NCBI GenBank assembly: GCA_017475785.1
Contig: JAFVEX010000033.1
Coordinates: 1-18,737 of the forward strand
Direction: 5' to 3'
From: Eubacterium sp.
GTDB taxonomy: Bacteria; Bacillota_A; Clostridia; Lachnospirales; Lachnospiraceae
DNA: 18,737 bases
Below, piece by piece: positions 7,985 through 14,374 of the stretch. Every line of letters begins with the position of its first letter. Within the stretch, counting starts at the first letter, position 1. The notes beneath the pieces were generated by a model. That model was given only the letters and a program-made list of their open reading frames with translations. It searched no databases and had not been told where the DNA came from. The translations under genes were made by a program, and so were the position numbers.

Positions 7985-7994
7985 CTTCTCATAA

Positions 7995-8008
7995 GATACG
8001 AATGTAAA
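7995..8008 (+). promoter_or_regulatory. Candidate operator GATACGAATGTAAA
   Basis: Matches the complement of the regulator-promoter site (6585-6598) over 12 consecutive bases, and shares CGAATGTAAA with 18590-18599 and, inverted, with 3797-3806. A further GGATGTAAAC lies at about 8030. It is placed eleven bases after the -10 box. Confidence 0.55.
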
Positions 8009-8082
8009 TAAAAACGGAAACAAAAAAACGGATGTAAACACGGCAAAAAACAATATCTAACAAAAAAGAAAGAGGTAAAAAA

Positions 8083-9603
8083 ATGGCAAACTTCAAGAAA
8101 ACATTCGCAGTCAAGAACATCGAGATCGGCAACGGCGCATATGCGGCATTCGTAAGCATTTCTCCGGCAAACGCGGAAGAGATGAAGAACCAGCTCGCTG
8201 AGGCAGTTTCCAAGGAAGAGGCGGGCGTTGAGATCAACCTCGGCAACATGGACAAGGTCGCGACAGCAGTTGACGTTCTGGCTGAGTGCAAAGACGCTCT
8301 GGCAGAGAAGATCGTTCTTATGAACCTGAACACAGCAGGCTATGACTGCGCAGCTTCTGACGAAGAGAAGCAGGCGACCGCGAAGTCCGCGGCTGAATAT
8401 GTTGACATCTTCGGCGCTGATGTATGTGCTGACGAGGCGCTTCTTGCGGCACTGAAGGCAACCGGCAAAAAGCTGATGCTTTCCTACATCTGCTTTGAGG
8501 GAACCAAGAGCAAAGATGACATCATCGCAATGGCAAAGGCGGCTGAGGACAAGGGCGCTGATCTGGCGTACCTCGCGTACATCGCGAAGGATGATCCGGA
8601 CGTCATCACAATCGGCTATGCTTCCAAAGAGATCGCGGCTTCTGATATCGTCTCCATTCCGGTCTGCGTATGGCCGATGGGCGAGGTTGGATTCCAGACC
8701 CGTATCCTTTCCGAGAGAGCAGGAAATGACTTTGGTTTCTATCAGCTCGTCGAGCCGGAAGGCGGCCTGTTTGAGAGCTATGACCAGTACAAGAGAATGG
8801 TTGCCTGCTACGGCCACTTCAAGAAACTCCAGAGCCCGATCCAGTACGATATCGACGGACATGTCATGGGCGGCGAGCGTTTCCTTCGCTGCATGATGCT
8901 GAAGAAGCGCACGAAAGATGACCTGCTCGCAGAGGCGAAGAGAGTTGCTCTTACCAACCCGGAGATGGTTGAGTGGAGAATCGACTACCTGCTGCCGATG
9001 GGCACCACCCAGTTTATCGCTGATTACTGGATTGACGTTCTGAAACAGATCAAAGAGATCCTGCCGAAGGTTCCGATCCTCCTGACCTTCCGTGTCAAGA
9101 AAGAGGGCGGCCTGAAGTGGTATCCGGACAGCCAGAGACTGTTCCTGACAAAGGCTCTGATCAACACCGGCCTGATCGCGTACGCTGATACCGAGATTGA
9201 CAACACACCGGAAATGATCAAGGAAATGCAGGATGTCTGCGCGGCAAACGGCACGAAGCTTGTTGTTTCCCAGCATAAGTGGACACTGACACCTTCTCAT
9301 CAGGAGATCATCGACACCTTCAAGGAGTGCCTGGAGAAGGGTTCCGCGCTGCCGAAGTTCTATCTGACCGCTACAAACTACGAGGACGCTGTCCGCTGCT
9401 CCGAGGCTTCCAAGGAGATGCGTGAGACCTTCCTTCAGGAGCCGTGCATCATCTGCGCGATGGGCGACACAGGCCTTATCACCCGCACAATGGGCGGCGC
9501 GATCGGCGCTGACTTCGAGTTCATCGATATCACCGGCATCCGCGGCGGCGAGGAAGAGGATATCCACTATGTAGATCAGCTGGCGGAGATTTTCGGATAC
9601 TAA
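8083..9603 (+). CDS. Tandem type I 3-dehydroquinate dehydratase (aroD-like) with degenerate N-terminal domain
   Basis: 506 residues, twice the usual 230-260 of type I dehydroquinases, which convert 3-dehydroquinate to 3-dehydroshikimate through a lysine Schiff base. The C-terminal domain (about 265-506) has VEWRIDYL, LLTFRVKKEGG, E371 in ADTEID, H398 in VVSQHKW, K425 in LPKFYL and R468 in MGDTGLITR, matching the family's catalytic Glu, His, Lys and Arg. The N-terminal domain (about 5-225) aligns with the same family from TFAVKNIEIGNGAYAAFVS onward, but the equivalent positions are F110, I136 and Y163; only R207 is kept. The linker is about 225-265. It is therefore probably an active domain fused to a pseudoenzyme domain. 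Its own promoter and the neighbouring dehydrogenases point to catabolism; the real substrate could be dehydroquinate or a related keto-cyclitol acid. AGAGG precedes the ATG by seven bases. Confidence 0.85.
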   Translation: MANFKKTFAVKNIEIGNGAYAAFVSISPANAEEMKNQLAEAVSKEEAGVEINLGNMDKVATAVDVLAECKDALAEKIVLMNLNTAGYDCAASDEEKQATAKSAAEYVDIFGADVCADEALLAALKATGKKLMLSYICFEGTKSKDDIIAMAKAAEDKGADLAYLAYIAKDDPDVITIGYASKEIAASDIVSIPVCVWPMGEVGFQTRILSERAGNDFGFYQLVEPEGGLFESYDQYKRMVACYGHFKKLQSPIQYDIDGHVMGGERFLRCMMLKKRTKDDLLAEAKRVALTNPEMVEWRIDYLLPMGTTQFIADYWIDVLKQIKEILPKVPILLTFRVKKEGGLKWYPDSQRLFLTKALINTGLIAYADTEIDNTPEMIKEMQDVCAANGTKLVVSQHKWTLTPSHQEIIDTFKECLEKGSALPKFYLTATNYEDAVRCSEASKEMRETFLQEPCIICAMGDTGLITRTMGGAIGADFEFIDITGIRGGEEEDIHYVDQLAEIFGY

Positions 9604-9625
9604 AAACTACAAATGATACAGCTTC

Positions 9626-9729
9626 GGCAAATCAATTCTTTGTTTCTCCGCAAAAGAACCATCGAGTTGCGTTAACCTTGCATCTCTCAGGCTCTTTTTG
9701 GCCAGTCAAAACAAAGAATTGGATTTGCC
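9626..9729. repeat. Long hairpin between dehydroquinase-like and second dehydrogenase genes
   Basis: GGCAAATC-AATTCTTTGTTT (9626-9645) pairs with the arm at 9709-9729 over 20 base pairs with one bulged base. A second stem nests inside (AAAAGA...CC near 9652-9660 with GG.TCTTTT near 9690-9698), leaving a loop of about 29 bases with GAGTTGCGTTAACC. No T run follows, so it is not a plain terminator. It may be an mRNA processing or stability element, or a small mobile palindromic element. It resembles no RNA family that I recognise. Confidence 0.75.
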
Positions 9730-9781
9730 TCAGCCTTACGTTTCACCAGAATGAACAGATTATAAAAAAGGAGAGTCTACT

Positions 9782-10813
9782 ATGAAGGCAGCTATCTTTG
9801 AGGGACCGGGAACCCTGACAGTTAAGGAAATTCCGAATCCGGTTATTACGAAGCCGACGGACGTTATTATTAAGGTTGACGCGGCGAGCATCTGCGGCAG
9901 TGACATTCACGGACTGGCAGTGCCTCCGGGACAGTACATGAAGCCTGGTATTATTTATGGACATGAGTTCTGTGGAACGATCACCGAGATGGGTGATGAG
10001 GTGCAGGGTTTTGAGATCGGCGAGCGCGTCGCGATCAACCCGCGTGTCCGCTGCGGACATTGCTATGAGTGCACGCACAACAGAGGCGACCTCTGCTCGA
10101 ATTCTGACCACTATGGTCAGCTGGCAGACGGCGGATTCTCTGAGTACGCGAAGGTTTCTGTCGGCCAGATGTACCATGTAGACCAGAGCATTGACGTGGA
10201 TATCGTAGCACAGACAGAGCCGCTGGCATGTGTCGTCAGCTCCCTGAACAAGGTTACACCGTCACCGGTTGACTACGTCATCCTGTACGGCGCAGGCCCG
10301 ATCGGCCTGACCTTTATCCGTGCCCTGAAGGCGTTTGGTGTCAGAAACCTGATCGTCACCGCGAAGGGAGAGGATCGTGTCGCGGAAGCGAAAAACTGCG
10401 GCGCTGACATCGTGGTCGATGTCGCGAAGGAGACACTGGAAGACGTCGTCAAGGCAAACTGGCCGTTCAAGGCTGATCTGATCATCGACGCAGTCGGAAG
10501 AGGAAACATCCTTCCGGAAGCACAGAAGCTGATCAATCCGCAGGGCCGCATCCTTCTGTTCGGTCTGGACAACAATGCCCGTTCCGAGATCGCTCCTGGC
10601 GCGTTTGTCCTGGACGAGATCTCCATCTTCGGCGCGCTTGGCAAGGACTTCCCGGGAGCGCTGGAGCTGATCAGAAACCCAGAGCTGGGTCTGGATAAAT
10701 TCATCACACATCGCCTGACTCTGGACAACATCCATGAGGGCATCGAGGCGATGCGCAACAAGAAGGCTTGCCGCTGCATCGTATACCCGAACGGAATTCC
10801 GGAGGGCAAATAA
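9782..10813 (+). CDS. Zinc-dependent medium-chain dehydrogenase, second paralogue
   Basis: 343 residues. C38 in SICGSDIH and H61-E62 in IIYGHEFCG are the catalytic zinc residues. The structural zinc lobe is C91, C94, C97, C105. The Rossmann domain has VILYGAGPIGLTF, and a late segment reads GLDKFITHRLTLDNIHEGIEAM. It belongs to the sorbitol/threonine/butanediol dehydrogenase group and uses NAD(P). The ribosome site AAGGAGAG is good. It follows the dehydroquinase-like gene by 178 bases containing a long hairpin and no clear promoter, so read-through from 7984 is likely. It probably oxidises a pathway alcohol or reduces its ketone; the direction cannot be read from sequence. Confidence 0.88.
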   Translation: MKAAIFEGPGTLTVKEIPNPVITKPTDVIIKVDAASICGSDIHGLAVPPGQYMKPGIIYGHEFCGTITEMGDEVQGFEIGERVAINPRVRCGHCYECTHNRGDLCSNSDHYGQLADGGFSEYAKVSVGQMYHVDQSIDVDIVAQTEPLACVVSSLNKVTPSPVDYVILYGAGPIGLTFIRALKAFGVRNLIVTAKGEDRVAEAKNCGADIVVDVAKETLEDVVKANWPFKADLIIDAVGRGNILPEAQKLINPQGRILLFGLDNNARSEIAPGAFVLDEISIFGALGKDFPGALELIRNPELGLDKFITHRLTLDNIHEGIEAMRNKKACRCIVYPNGIPEGK

Positions 10814-10868
10814 AAAACCAATACAATTGTGTGTGTTAAAAAGATCATTATGATCCCAAAATGAATAA

Positions 10869-10964
10869 CGGCTGTCCGGCATCAAGATGAAACATGATGA
10901 TGAAAGCTCATTGGCTGTTGCAGGCTCAACGAGTTCCTTCCTTAACGAGGATGCCGGGCGGCTG
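10869..10964. repeat. Long hairpin between second dehydrogenase and Gfo/Idh/MocA genes
   Basis: CGGCTGTCCGGCATC (10869-10883) pairs with GATGCCGGGCGGCTG (10950-10964), 15 pairs including three G-T wobbles. AATGAA and TTTCATT outside can prolong it. The 66-base loop holds GTTGCAGGCTCAAC and GAGTTCCTTCCTTAAC. Another short palindrome, GATCATTATGATC, precedes it (10843-10855). No T run follows. Confidence 0.72.
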
Positions 10965-10998
10965 CTTTCATTAATATGATTTTAATAAGGAGCATATC

Positions 10999-12015
10999 AT
11001 GAAAGAGTTACAGATTGGCGTCGTAGGACTCGGCGCGATTGGAAGAGAACACGTAAAGCGGCTGACCGAGCGCATCACCGGCTGCAAGGTCGTTGCTGTT
11101 TCCGAAGTGAATGAAGAAGTCGGCCGCAAGGTCGCAGAGCAGTATGGCGCGAAATTCTACGCGGACGGTGAAGAACTGATCAACAGCCCGGAGGTTGACG
11201 CAGTTATGGTCACCACATGGGATCCGGCTCACGCGCAGTATGTTATGGCGAGCATTAAGGCAGGCAAGAATGTCTTCTGTGAGAAGCCGCTTGCGACGGA
11301 AGTCGCGGAGTGCGAGGAAATCATCGCTGCTGAGCAGGCCTTTGGCAAAAAGATTGTACAGGTCGGCTTCATGCGCCGCTTTGACCCGGGCTATGTAGAG
11401 CTGAAAAAGACGATTGACGAAGGCAAAATCGGCCTGCCGCTGATCGTACACGCGTGCCACAGAAACATGACGCACGCAGCCACCATGACATCTGAGATGT
11501 CCATCAAGAACTCCGGCGTACACGAGATCGACGTGCTCCGCTGGCTGCTGGACGACGACTATGTATCCGGCCAGGTCGTGCTGCCGCGCCAGAGCCGCAT
11601 CTCTGCGGAAGAAGGCCTGCAGGATCCTCAGATCATGATGCTCAGGACGAAGAAGGGCATCTGCATTGATGTTGAGATCAGCCAGAGCTCCGGCTATGGC
11701 TATGACATCCAGTGTGAGGTCGTAGGTGACCTCGGAACAGCGAAGCTGCCGGATCCGCCAAGAGTCATCACAAAGACGGACTGCACCCGCGCGACCGGAA
11801 TCATGCCGGGCTGGGAGACACGCTTTATCGAGGCATACAACATCGAGATGCAGGACTGGGTAGACCGCGTCCGTTTTGGCCAGCCGCTGGCAGGCGCGTC
11901 TGCGTGGGACGGCTACATGGCATGCCTGACCGCCGATATCCTCGGCAAGTGCCGCGCAGAAGGCGGTACAACGAAAGAGATCACGCTGCCCGAGAAGCCG
12001 GAATTCTACAATTGA
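10999..12015 (+). CDS. Gfo/Idh/MocA-family oxidoreductase (inositol 2-dehydrogenase-like)
   Basis: 338 residues, the usual length. The NAD(P)-binding Rossmann fold starts GVVGLGAIGREH (7-18). The family signature E95-K96-P97 in VFCEKPLATEVAECEEI and the H175-x2-D178 pair in GVHEIDVLRWLL match the catalytic Lys, His and Asp pattern of myo-inositol dehydrogenase (IolG) and relatives. QVGFMRRFDPGY is also typical of the IolG branch. AAGGAG lies seven bases before the ATG. It closes the run of pathway genes; a terminator follows at 12088. It likely oxidises a ring hydroxyl of a cyclitol or cyclic acid, but other sugar substrates are possible. Confidence 0.87.
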   Translation: MKELQIGVVGLGAIGREHVKRLTERITGCKVVAVSEVNEEVGRKVAEQYGAKFYADGEELINSPEVDAVMVTTWDPAHAQYVMASIKAGKNVFCEKPLATEVAECEEIIAAEQAFGKKIVQVGFMRRFDPGYVELKKTIDEGKIGLPLIVHACHRNMTHAATMTSEMSIKNSGVHEIDVLRWLLDDDYVSGQVVLPRQSRISAEEGLQDPQIMMLRTKKGICIDVEISQSSGYGYDIQCEVVGDLGTAKLPDPPRVITKTDCTRATGIMPGWETRFIEAYNIEMQDWVDRVRFGQPLAGASAWDGYMACLTADILGKCRAEGGTTKEITLPEKPEFYN

Positions 12016-12087
12016 CGATACCAGTATAACTGTTTATCTCTTTCTAAGTGAAACGGCCGTGTTTCATGTTTTGCGGCAGTTTCCGGG

Positions 12088-12126
12088 ACTGCCGTGTTTG
12101 GGAGTTGTCTCATCACGGCAGTTTTT
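12088..12126 (+). terminator. Probable intrinsic terminator after the Gfo/Idh/MocA gene
   Basis: ACTGCCGTG (12088-12096) and CACGGCAGT (12114-12122) form a 9-bp stem followed by five T (12122-12126). The 5' arm can instead pair with CGGCAGT at 12074-12080, giving a competing hairpin without a T run. Confidence 0.7.
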
Positions 12127-12164
12127 GCTTCCCAGGAAATTTCTTAATCTCCTGGAAAGCAAAA
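12123..12164. repeat. 15-bp inverted repeat with one mismatch
   Basis: TTTTGCTTCCCAGGA (12123-12137) against TCCTGGAAAGCAAAA (12150-12164), with a 12-base spacer. A hairpin is likely but no T run follows on either strand beyond the arm itself. Confidence 0.6.
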
Positions 12165-12170
12165 CGCTCC

Positions 12171-12281
12171 GCGGGATGCGCACGCTGCTGTAAGGAAGAT
12201 GTCACCTGCGGTGACCAGCAGCGGCGCTCAAAGTCCCGCAAGCGGACTTTGATTCTATAATGTTCTGCAGGTGACTTTTTT
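12171..12281 (+). promoter_or_regulatory. Attenuator-like leader with two alternative folds
   Basis: Fold A nests GCGGGA/TCCCGC (12171-12176 with 12234-12239), GCGC/GCGC, GCTGCTG/CAGCAGC (12184-12190 with 12216-12222) and GTCACC/GGTGAC (12201-12206 with 12210-12215). Fold B pairs GTCACCTGCGG (12201-12211) with CTGCAGGTGAC (12265-12275), followed by six T, and frees CAAAGTCC to pair with GGACTTTG (12229-12236 with 12244-12251). The two exclude each other, as in a riboswitch or attenuator. It lies 44 bases before the radical SAM start codon. I recognise no known riboswitch consensus, and the large fold-B loop makes the terminator weak. Confidence 0.5.
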
Positions 12282-12324
12282 CGTATTTACCTGTTCTGAT
12301 AATGTATGTGAAAGGAAGAACCAA

Positions 12325-13209
12325 ATGCATTACAATGGACCAATCATCAGGCCGCAGACAGACGCCTACAGCCTGTTTATCGAAGTGACGGTCGGCTGCA
12401 CGCACAACAGCTGTACTTTCTGTAATTTCTACGAAGGATATCCTTTCCGCGTCGCGCCGCTCGAGCAGATCGAGGAAGACCTGCAGGAGGCGAAGAGAAA
12501 CAATCCGAATGTCAGCCGGATCTGGGCTTCCGGCGGCAATCCCTATGCGCTCAGCACGGAGCGTCTGGCGGCAATCGGGAAACTGTTTCAGAAATACTTT
12601 CCGGGATCCATCGTCAGCATGTACGCGCGGGTCGACGACCTGTGCCGCAAGACAGTGGAGGAGATGAAATACCTCAAATCGCTGGGCATCGGCGATCTGG
12701 TCGTGGGATTTGAGTGCGGCGACGATGAAATCCTCGAGCATGTAAACAAAGGGTACACGGTAGCGGATATTCTCGAGGGATGTAAGCGGCTGGAGGAAGC
12801 CGGCGTGACATACCGCATGATTTATCTGGGCGGCATGGGAGGAAAAGGAAAAGGCGAGGCTTCCGCAAAGAAGACCGTCGAGGTTCTGAATCAGCTTCAC
12901 CCGTATTACATGTACCTGAACATGGTCACAATCGTGCCCGGAACAAAGATGTACGAGGAGCGGGAGCAGGGACTGTTTGAGGAGGCGGAAGAACGCGAGC
13001 GCCTCACGGAGTTCATCACGCTGCTTAGTGGTATGAAAAACGATATCCGCATCTTTGCGGCGCCGAATACGACGAACTTCTCGTTTGATATTGACCTGCA
13101 GAAAGATAAAGAGCGCGTCGTCAGCCGCATGATCGAGATCCGTGATCAGATGACCGATGAAGACGAGGCGCGTCTGCGCGAGTACCGTCTTTCCAAGACA
13201 GGCGTGTAA
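12325..13209 (+). CDS. Radical SAM protein of unknown substrate
   Basis: 294 residues from ATG 12325, chosen because AAAGGAAG lies seven bases upstream; an upstream in-frame GTG at 12271 falls inside the leader hairpin and has no ribosome site. The iron-sulfur motif is GCTHNSCTFCNFY (C25, C30, C33), a CX4CX2C spacing in place of the commoner CX3CX2C. A glycine-rich SAM-binding phrase, RIWASGGNPYALS, follows, then VVGFECGDDEILEHVNKGYT and IIYLGGMGGKGKGEASAKKT-like segments typical of HemN/Elp3-type TIM barrels. No cobalamin-binding domain is present. The reaction is not predictable from the sequence. It may be under the attenuator-like leader just upstream. Confidence 0.85.
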   Translation: MHYNGPIIRPQTDAYSLFIEVTVGCTHNSCTFCNFYEGYPFRVAPLEQIEEDLQEAKRNNPNVSRIWASGGNPYALSTERLAAIGKLFQKYFPGSIVSMYARVDDLCRKTVEEMKYLKSLGIGDLVVGFECGDDEILEHVNKGYTVADILEGCKRLEEAGVTYRMIYLGGMGGKGKGEASAKKTVEVLNQLHPYYMYLNMVTIVPGTKMYEEREQGLFEEAEERERLTEFITLLSGMKNDIRIFAAPNTTNFSFDIDLQKDKERVVSRMIEIRDQMTDEDEARLREYRLSKTGV

Positions 13210-13213
13210 AAAA

Positions 13214-13263
13214 CTGACAGGGCAGTTGCGCAAAATATCTGACAGGGCAGTTGCGCACAATAT
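13214..13263. repeat. Two tandem 25-bp direct repeats
   Basis: Units 13214-13238 and 13239-13263 differ at one base. Each reads CTGACAGGGCAGTTGCGC then an AT-rich end. They fill the gap between the radical SAM stop and the EamA transporter and could be paired protein-binding sites or a recent slippage duplication. Confidence 0.85.
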
Positions 13264-13336
13264 TTGATTGCAAACTCGTAAAAAGTAAGTTACCATAGAT
13301 ATCGTTTGACAGGCGGTATACTTGACGGGAATTATA

Positions 13337-14209
13337 ATGAACGAGACACGCAAAGGGCATCTGGCTGCCATCTTCACAATCTCTGTGTGGGGAACGACCT
13401 ACATTTCATCAAAAATACTGCTGCAGGATTTCAGGCCGGTAGAGCTCCTGATGATCCGGTTTGTGATCGGATATTGTGTCCTCTGGCTTCTCTATCCGCA
13501 TCGTCTGAAAACAGATGGATGGAAAGAGGAACGGCTGTTTCTCTTTGCCGGCCTGACCGGCGTAACGGTGTATTATCTGCTGGAAAACATCGCCCTGCAG
13601 TACACGCTTGCCTCAAATATTGGCGTGCTGATCACGACGGCGCCGTTTTTCACCGCGATCCTTTCCAAAGCAGCCGGGATTACAGATGAGAAGACGACGC
13701 TGTGGTTCTATGTGGGCTTTGCCATTTCGATGATTGGACTTTGTATGCTCAGCTTCGGCGGCTCCGGCATGGAGCTGCACCTGCTGGGCGATCTGCTCGG
13801 TCTGCTGGCAGCCGTCGTCTGGTCGGTTTACTCGGTTCTTCTGAAGAAAATTACGGTGTTTGGATACCGGACGGCCGGCGTGACACGCCGGATTTTTGCC
13901 TACGGCACGCTGTTTATGATTCCGGTTATGGTGGTTCTGCGCTTCGATCCACCCTGGGAGCTGATGAAAAAGCCTGTGGTGCTGGTAAATGTTTTGTATC
14001 TGGGAATCATTGCGTCCGCGGTCTGCTTTCTGATCTGGAACCTGGCCGTGCGGCTGATCGGCGCTGTCAGAACGACGATCTACGTCTACCTGACGCCGGT
14101 TATCACAGTGCTGTCATCTGTTCTGATTTTACAGGAGAAGATTACGCTGATTGCAGGTATTGGAATTATATTGACGTTATTTGGGCTGATTCTTTCCGAG
14201 AAAAAATAA
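13337..14209 (+). CDS. EamA/DMT-family transporter
   Basis: 290 residues with about ten hydrophobic helices in two repeated halves, as in the drug/metabolite transporter superfamily. The first half opens GHLAAIFTISVWGTTYISSKILL, with a typical PVELLMIRFVIGY; the second half contains LGDLLGLLAAVVWSVYSVLLKK and ends with VILTLFGLILSEKK. ATG 13337 gives the usual EamA start; an in-frame TTG at 13322 with AGGCGG five bases upstream is the alternative. These carriers export metabolites or amino acids, or import small solutes; the substrate is unknown. It is 127 bases from the radical SAM gene. Confidence 0.88.
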   Translation: MNETRKGHLAAIFTISVWGTTYISSKILLQDFRPVELLMIRFVIGYCVLWLLYPHRLKTDGWKEERLFLFAGLTGVTVYYLLENIALQYTLASNIGVLITTAPFFTAILSKAAGITDEKTTLWFYVGFAISMIGLCMLSFGGSGMELHLLGDLLGLLAAVVWSVYSVLLKKITVFGYRTAGVTRRIFAYGTLFMIPVMVVLRFDPPWELMKKPVVLVNVLYLGIIASAVCFLIWNLAVRLIGAVRTTIYVYLTPVITVLSSVLILQEKITLIAGIGIILTLFGLILSEKK

Positions 14210-14218
14210 AAAAATGTG

Positions 14219-14246
14219 TTTACATTTCCGAAAATTCTGGTACAAT
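14219..14246 (+). promoter_or_regulatory. Promoter of the tRNA gene
   Basis: TTTACA (14219-14224), a 16-base spacer and TACAAT (14241-14246) with a TG just upstream, ending 11 bases before the tRNA. Confidence 0.65.
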
Positions 14247-14257
14247 AGCATTTGTAC

Positions 14258-14330
14258 GGACGGTTAGCTCAGCTGGGAGAGCGCCCGCTTGACGTGCGGA
14301 AGGTCATGAGTTCGAGTCTCTTACCGTCCA
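14258..14330 (+). tRNA. tRNA-Val (GAC)
   Basis: A 73-base cloverleaf. The acceptor stem GGACGGT/ACCGTCC is perfect, the D arm is GCTC...GAGC, the anticodon loop TTGACGT carries GAC, and the T loop is TTCGAGT. Two stem positions do not pair: the outermost anticodon-stem pair (C27-A43) and one T-stem pair (T50-T64). CCA is not encoded (the next bases are CTG), so it must be added enzymatically. The tRNA is single, with no neighbours in a cluster. GAC reads GUC and GUU valine codons. Confidence 0.9.
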
Positions 14331-14334
14331 CTGC

Positions 14335-14373
14335 CAAAGCCTTGAAGACAGTAGTTTTCAGGGCTTTGTTGGT
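14335..14373 (+). terminator. Terminator-like hairpin after the tRNA
   Basis: CAAAGCCTTGAA (14335-14346) pairs with TTCAGGGCTTTG (14357-14368), 12 pairs with one G-T wobble and a 10-base loop. The following TTGGTTT is T-rich but interrupted. Confidence 0.65.
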
Positions 14374-14374
14374 T

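Larger units (their letters stand above)
12016..12324. other. 309-base hairpin-rich region before the radical SAM gene
   Basis: No gene. From left to right: a small hairpin TGAAAC/GTTTCA (12049-12066); three mutually pairing segments CGGCAGT, ACTGCCGTG and CACGGCAGT plus T run (12074-12126); an inverted repeat at 12123-12164; a long nested hairpin and a competing stem with T run (12171-12281); and a ribosome site AAAGGAAG at 12311-12318. A TATAAT at 12256-12261 lacks a convincing -35 box. Confidence 0.75.

Noticed and set aside
7978..9567. Minus-strand open frame of 529 residues opposite the dehydroquinase-like gene
   Set aside because: The plus strand has clear catalytic motifs, ribosome site and promoter; the minus frame is a codon-usage shadow with Cys/Arg-rich sequence.
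9604..9781. T-box or known riboswitch before the second dehydrogenase
   Set aside because: No T-box consensus, no terminator T run and no riboswitch motif that I recognise; kept only as an unassigned hairpin.
12256..12261. TATAAT as a promoter inside the radical SAM leader
   Set aside because: No acceptable -35 box at 16-18 bases; the area is better explained by RNA stems.
13306..13338. TTGACA and TATAAT as a promoter for the EamA gene
   Set aside because: The spacing is 21 bases and the TATAAT overlaps the start codon, so it cannot be the promoter of this gene.
12202..13377. Minus-strand open frame of 391 residues over the radical SAM gene
   Set aside because: No recognisable domain; it overlaps a gene with an intact iron-sulfur motif and crosses tandem repeats and leader hairpins.
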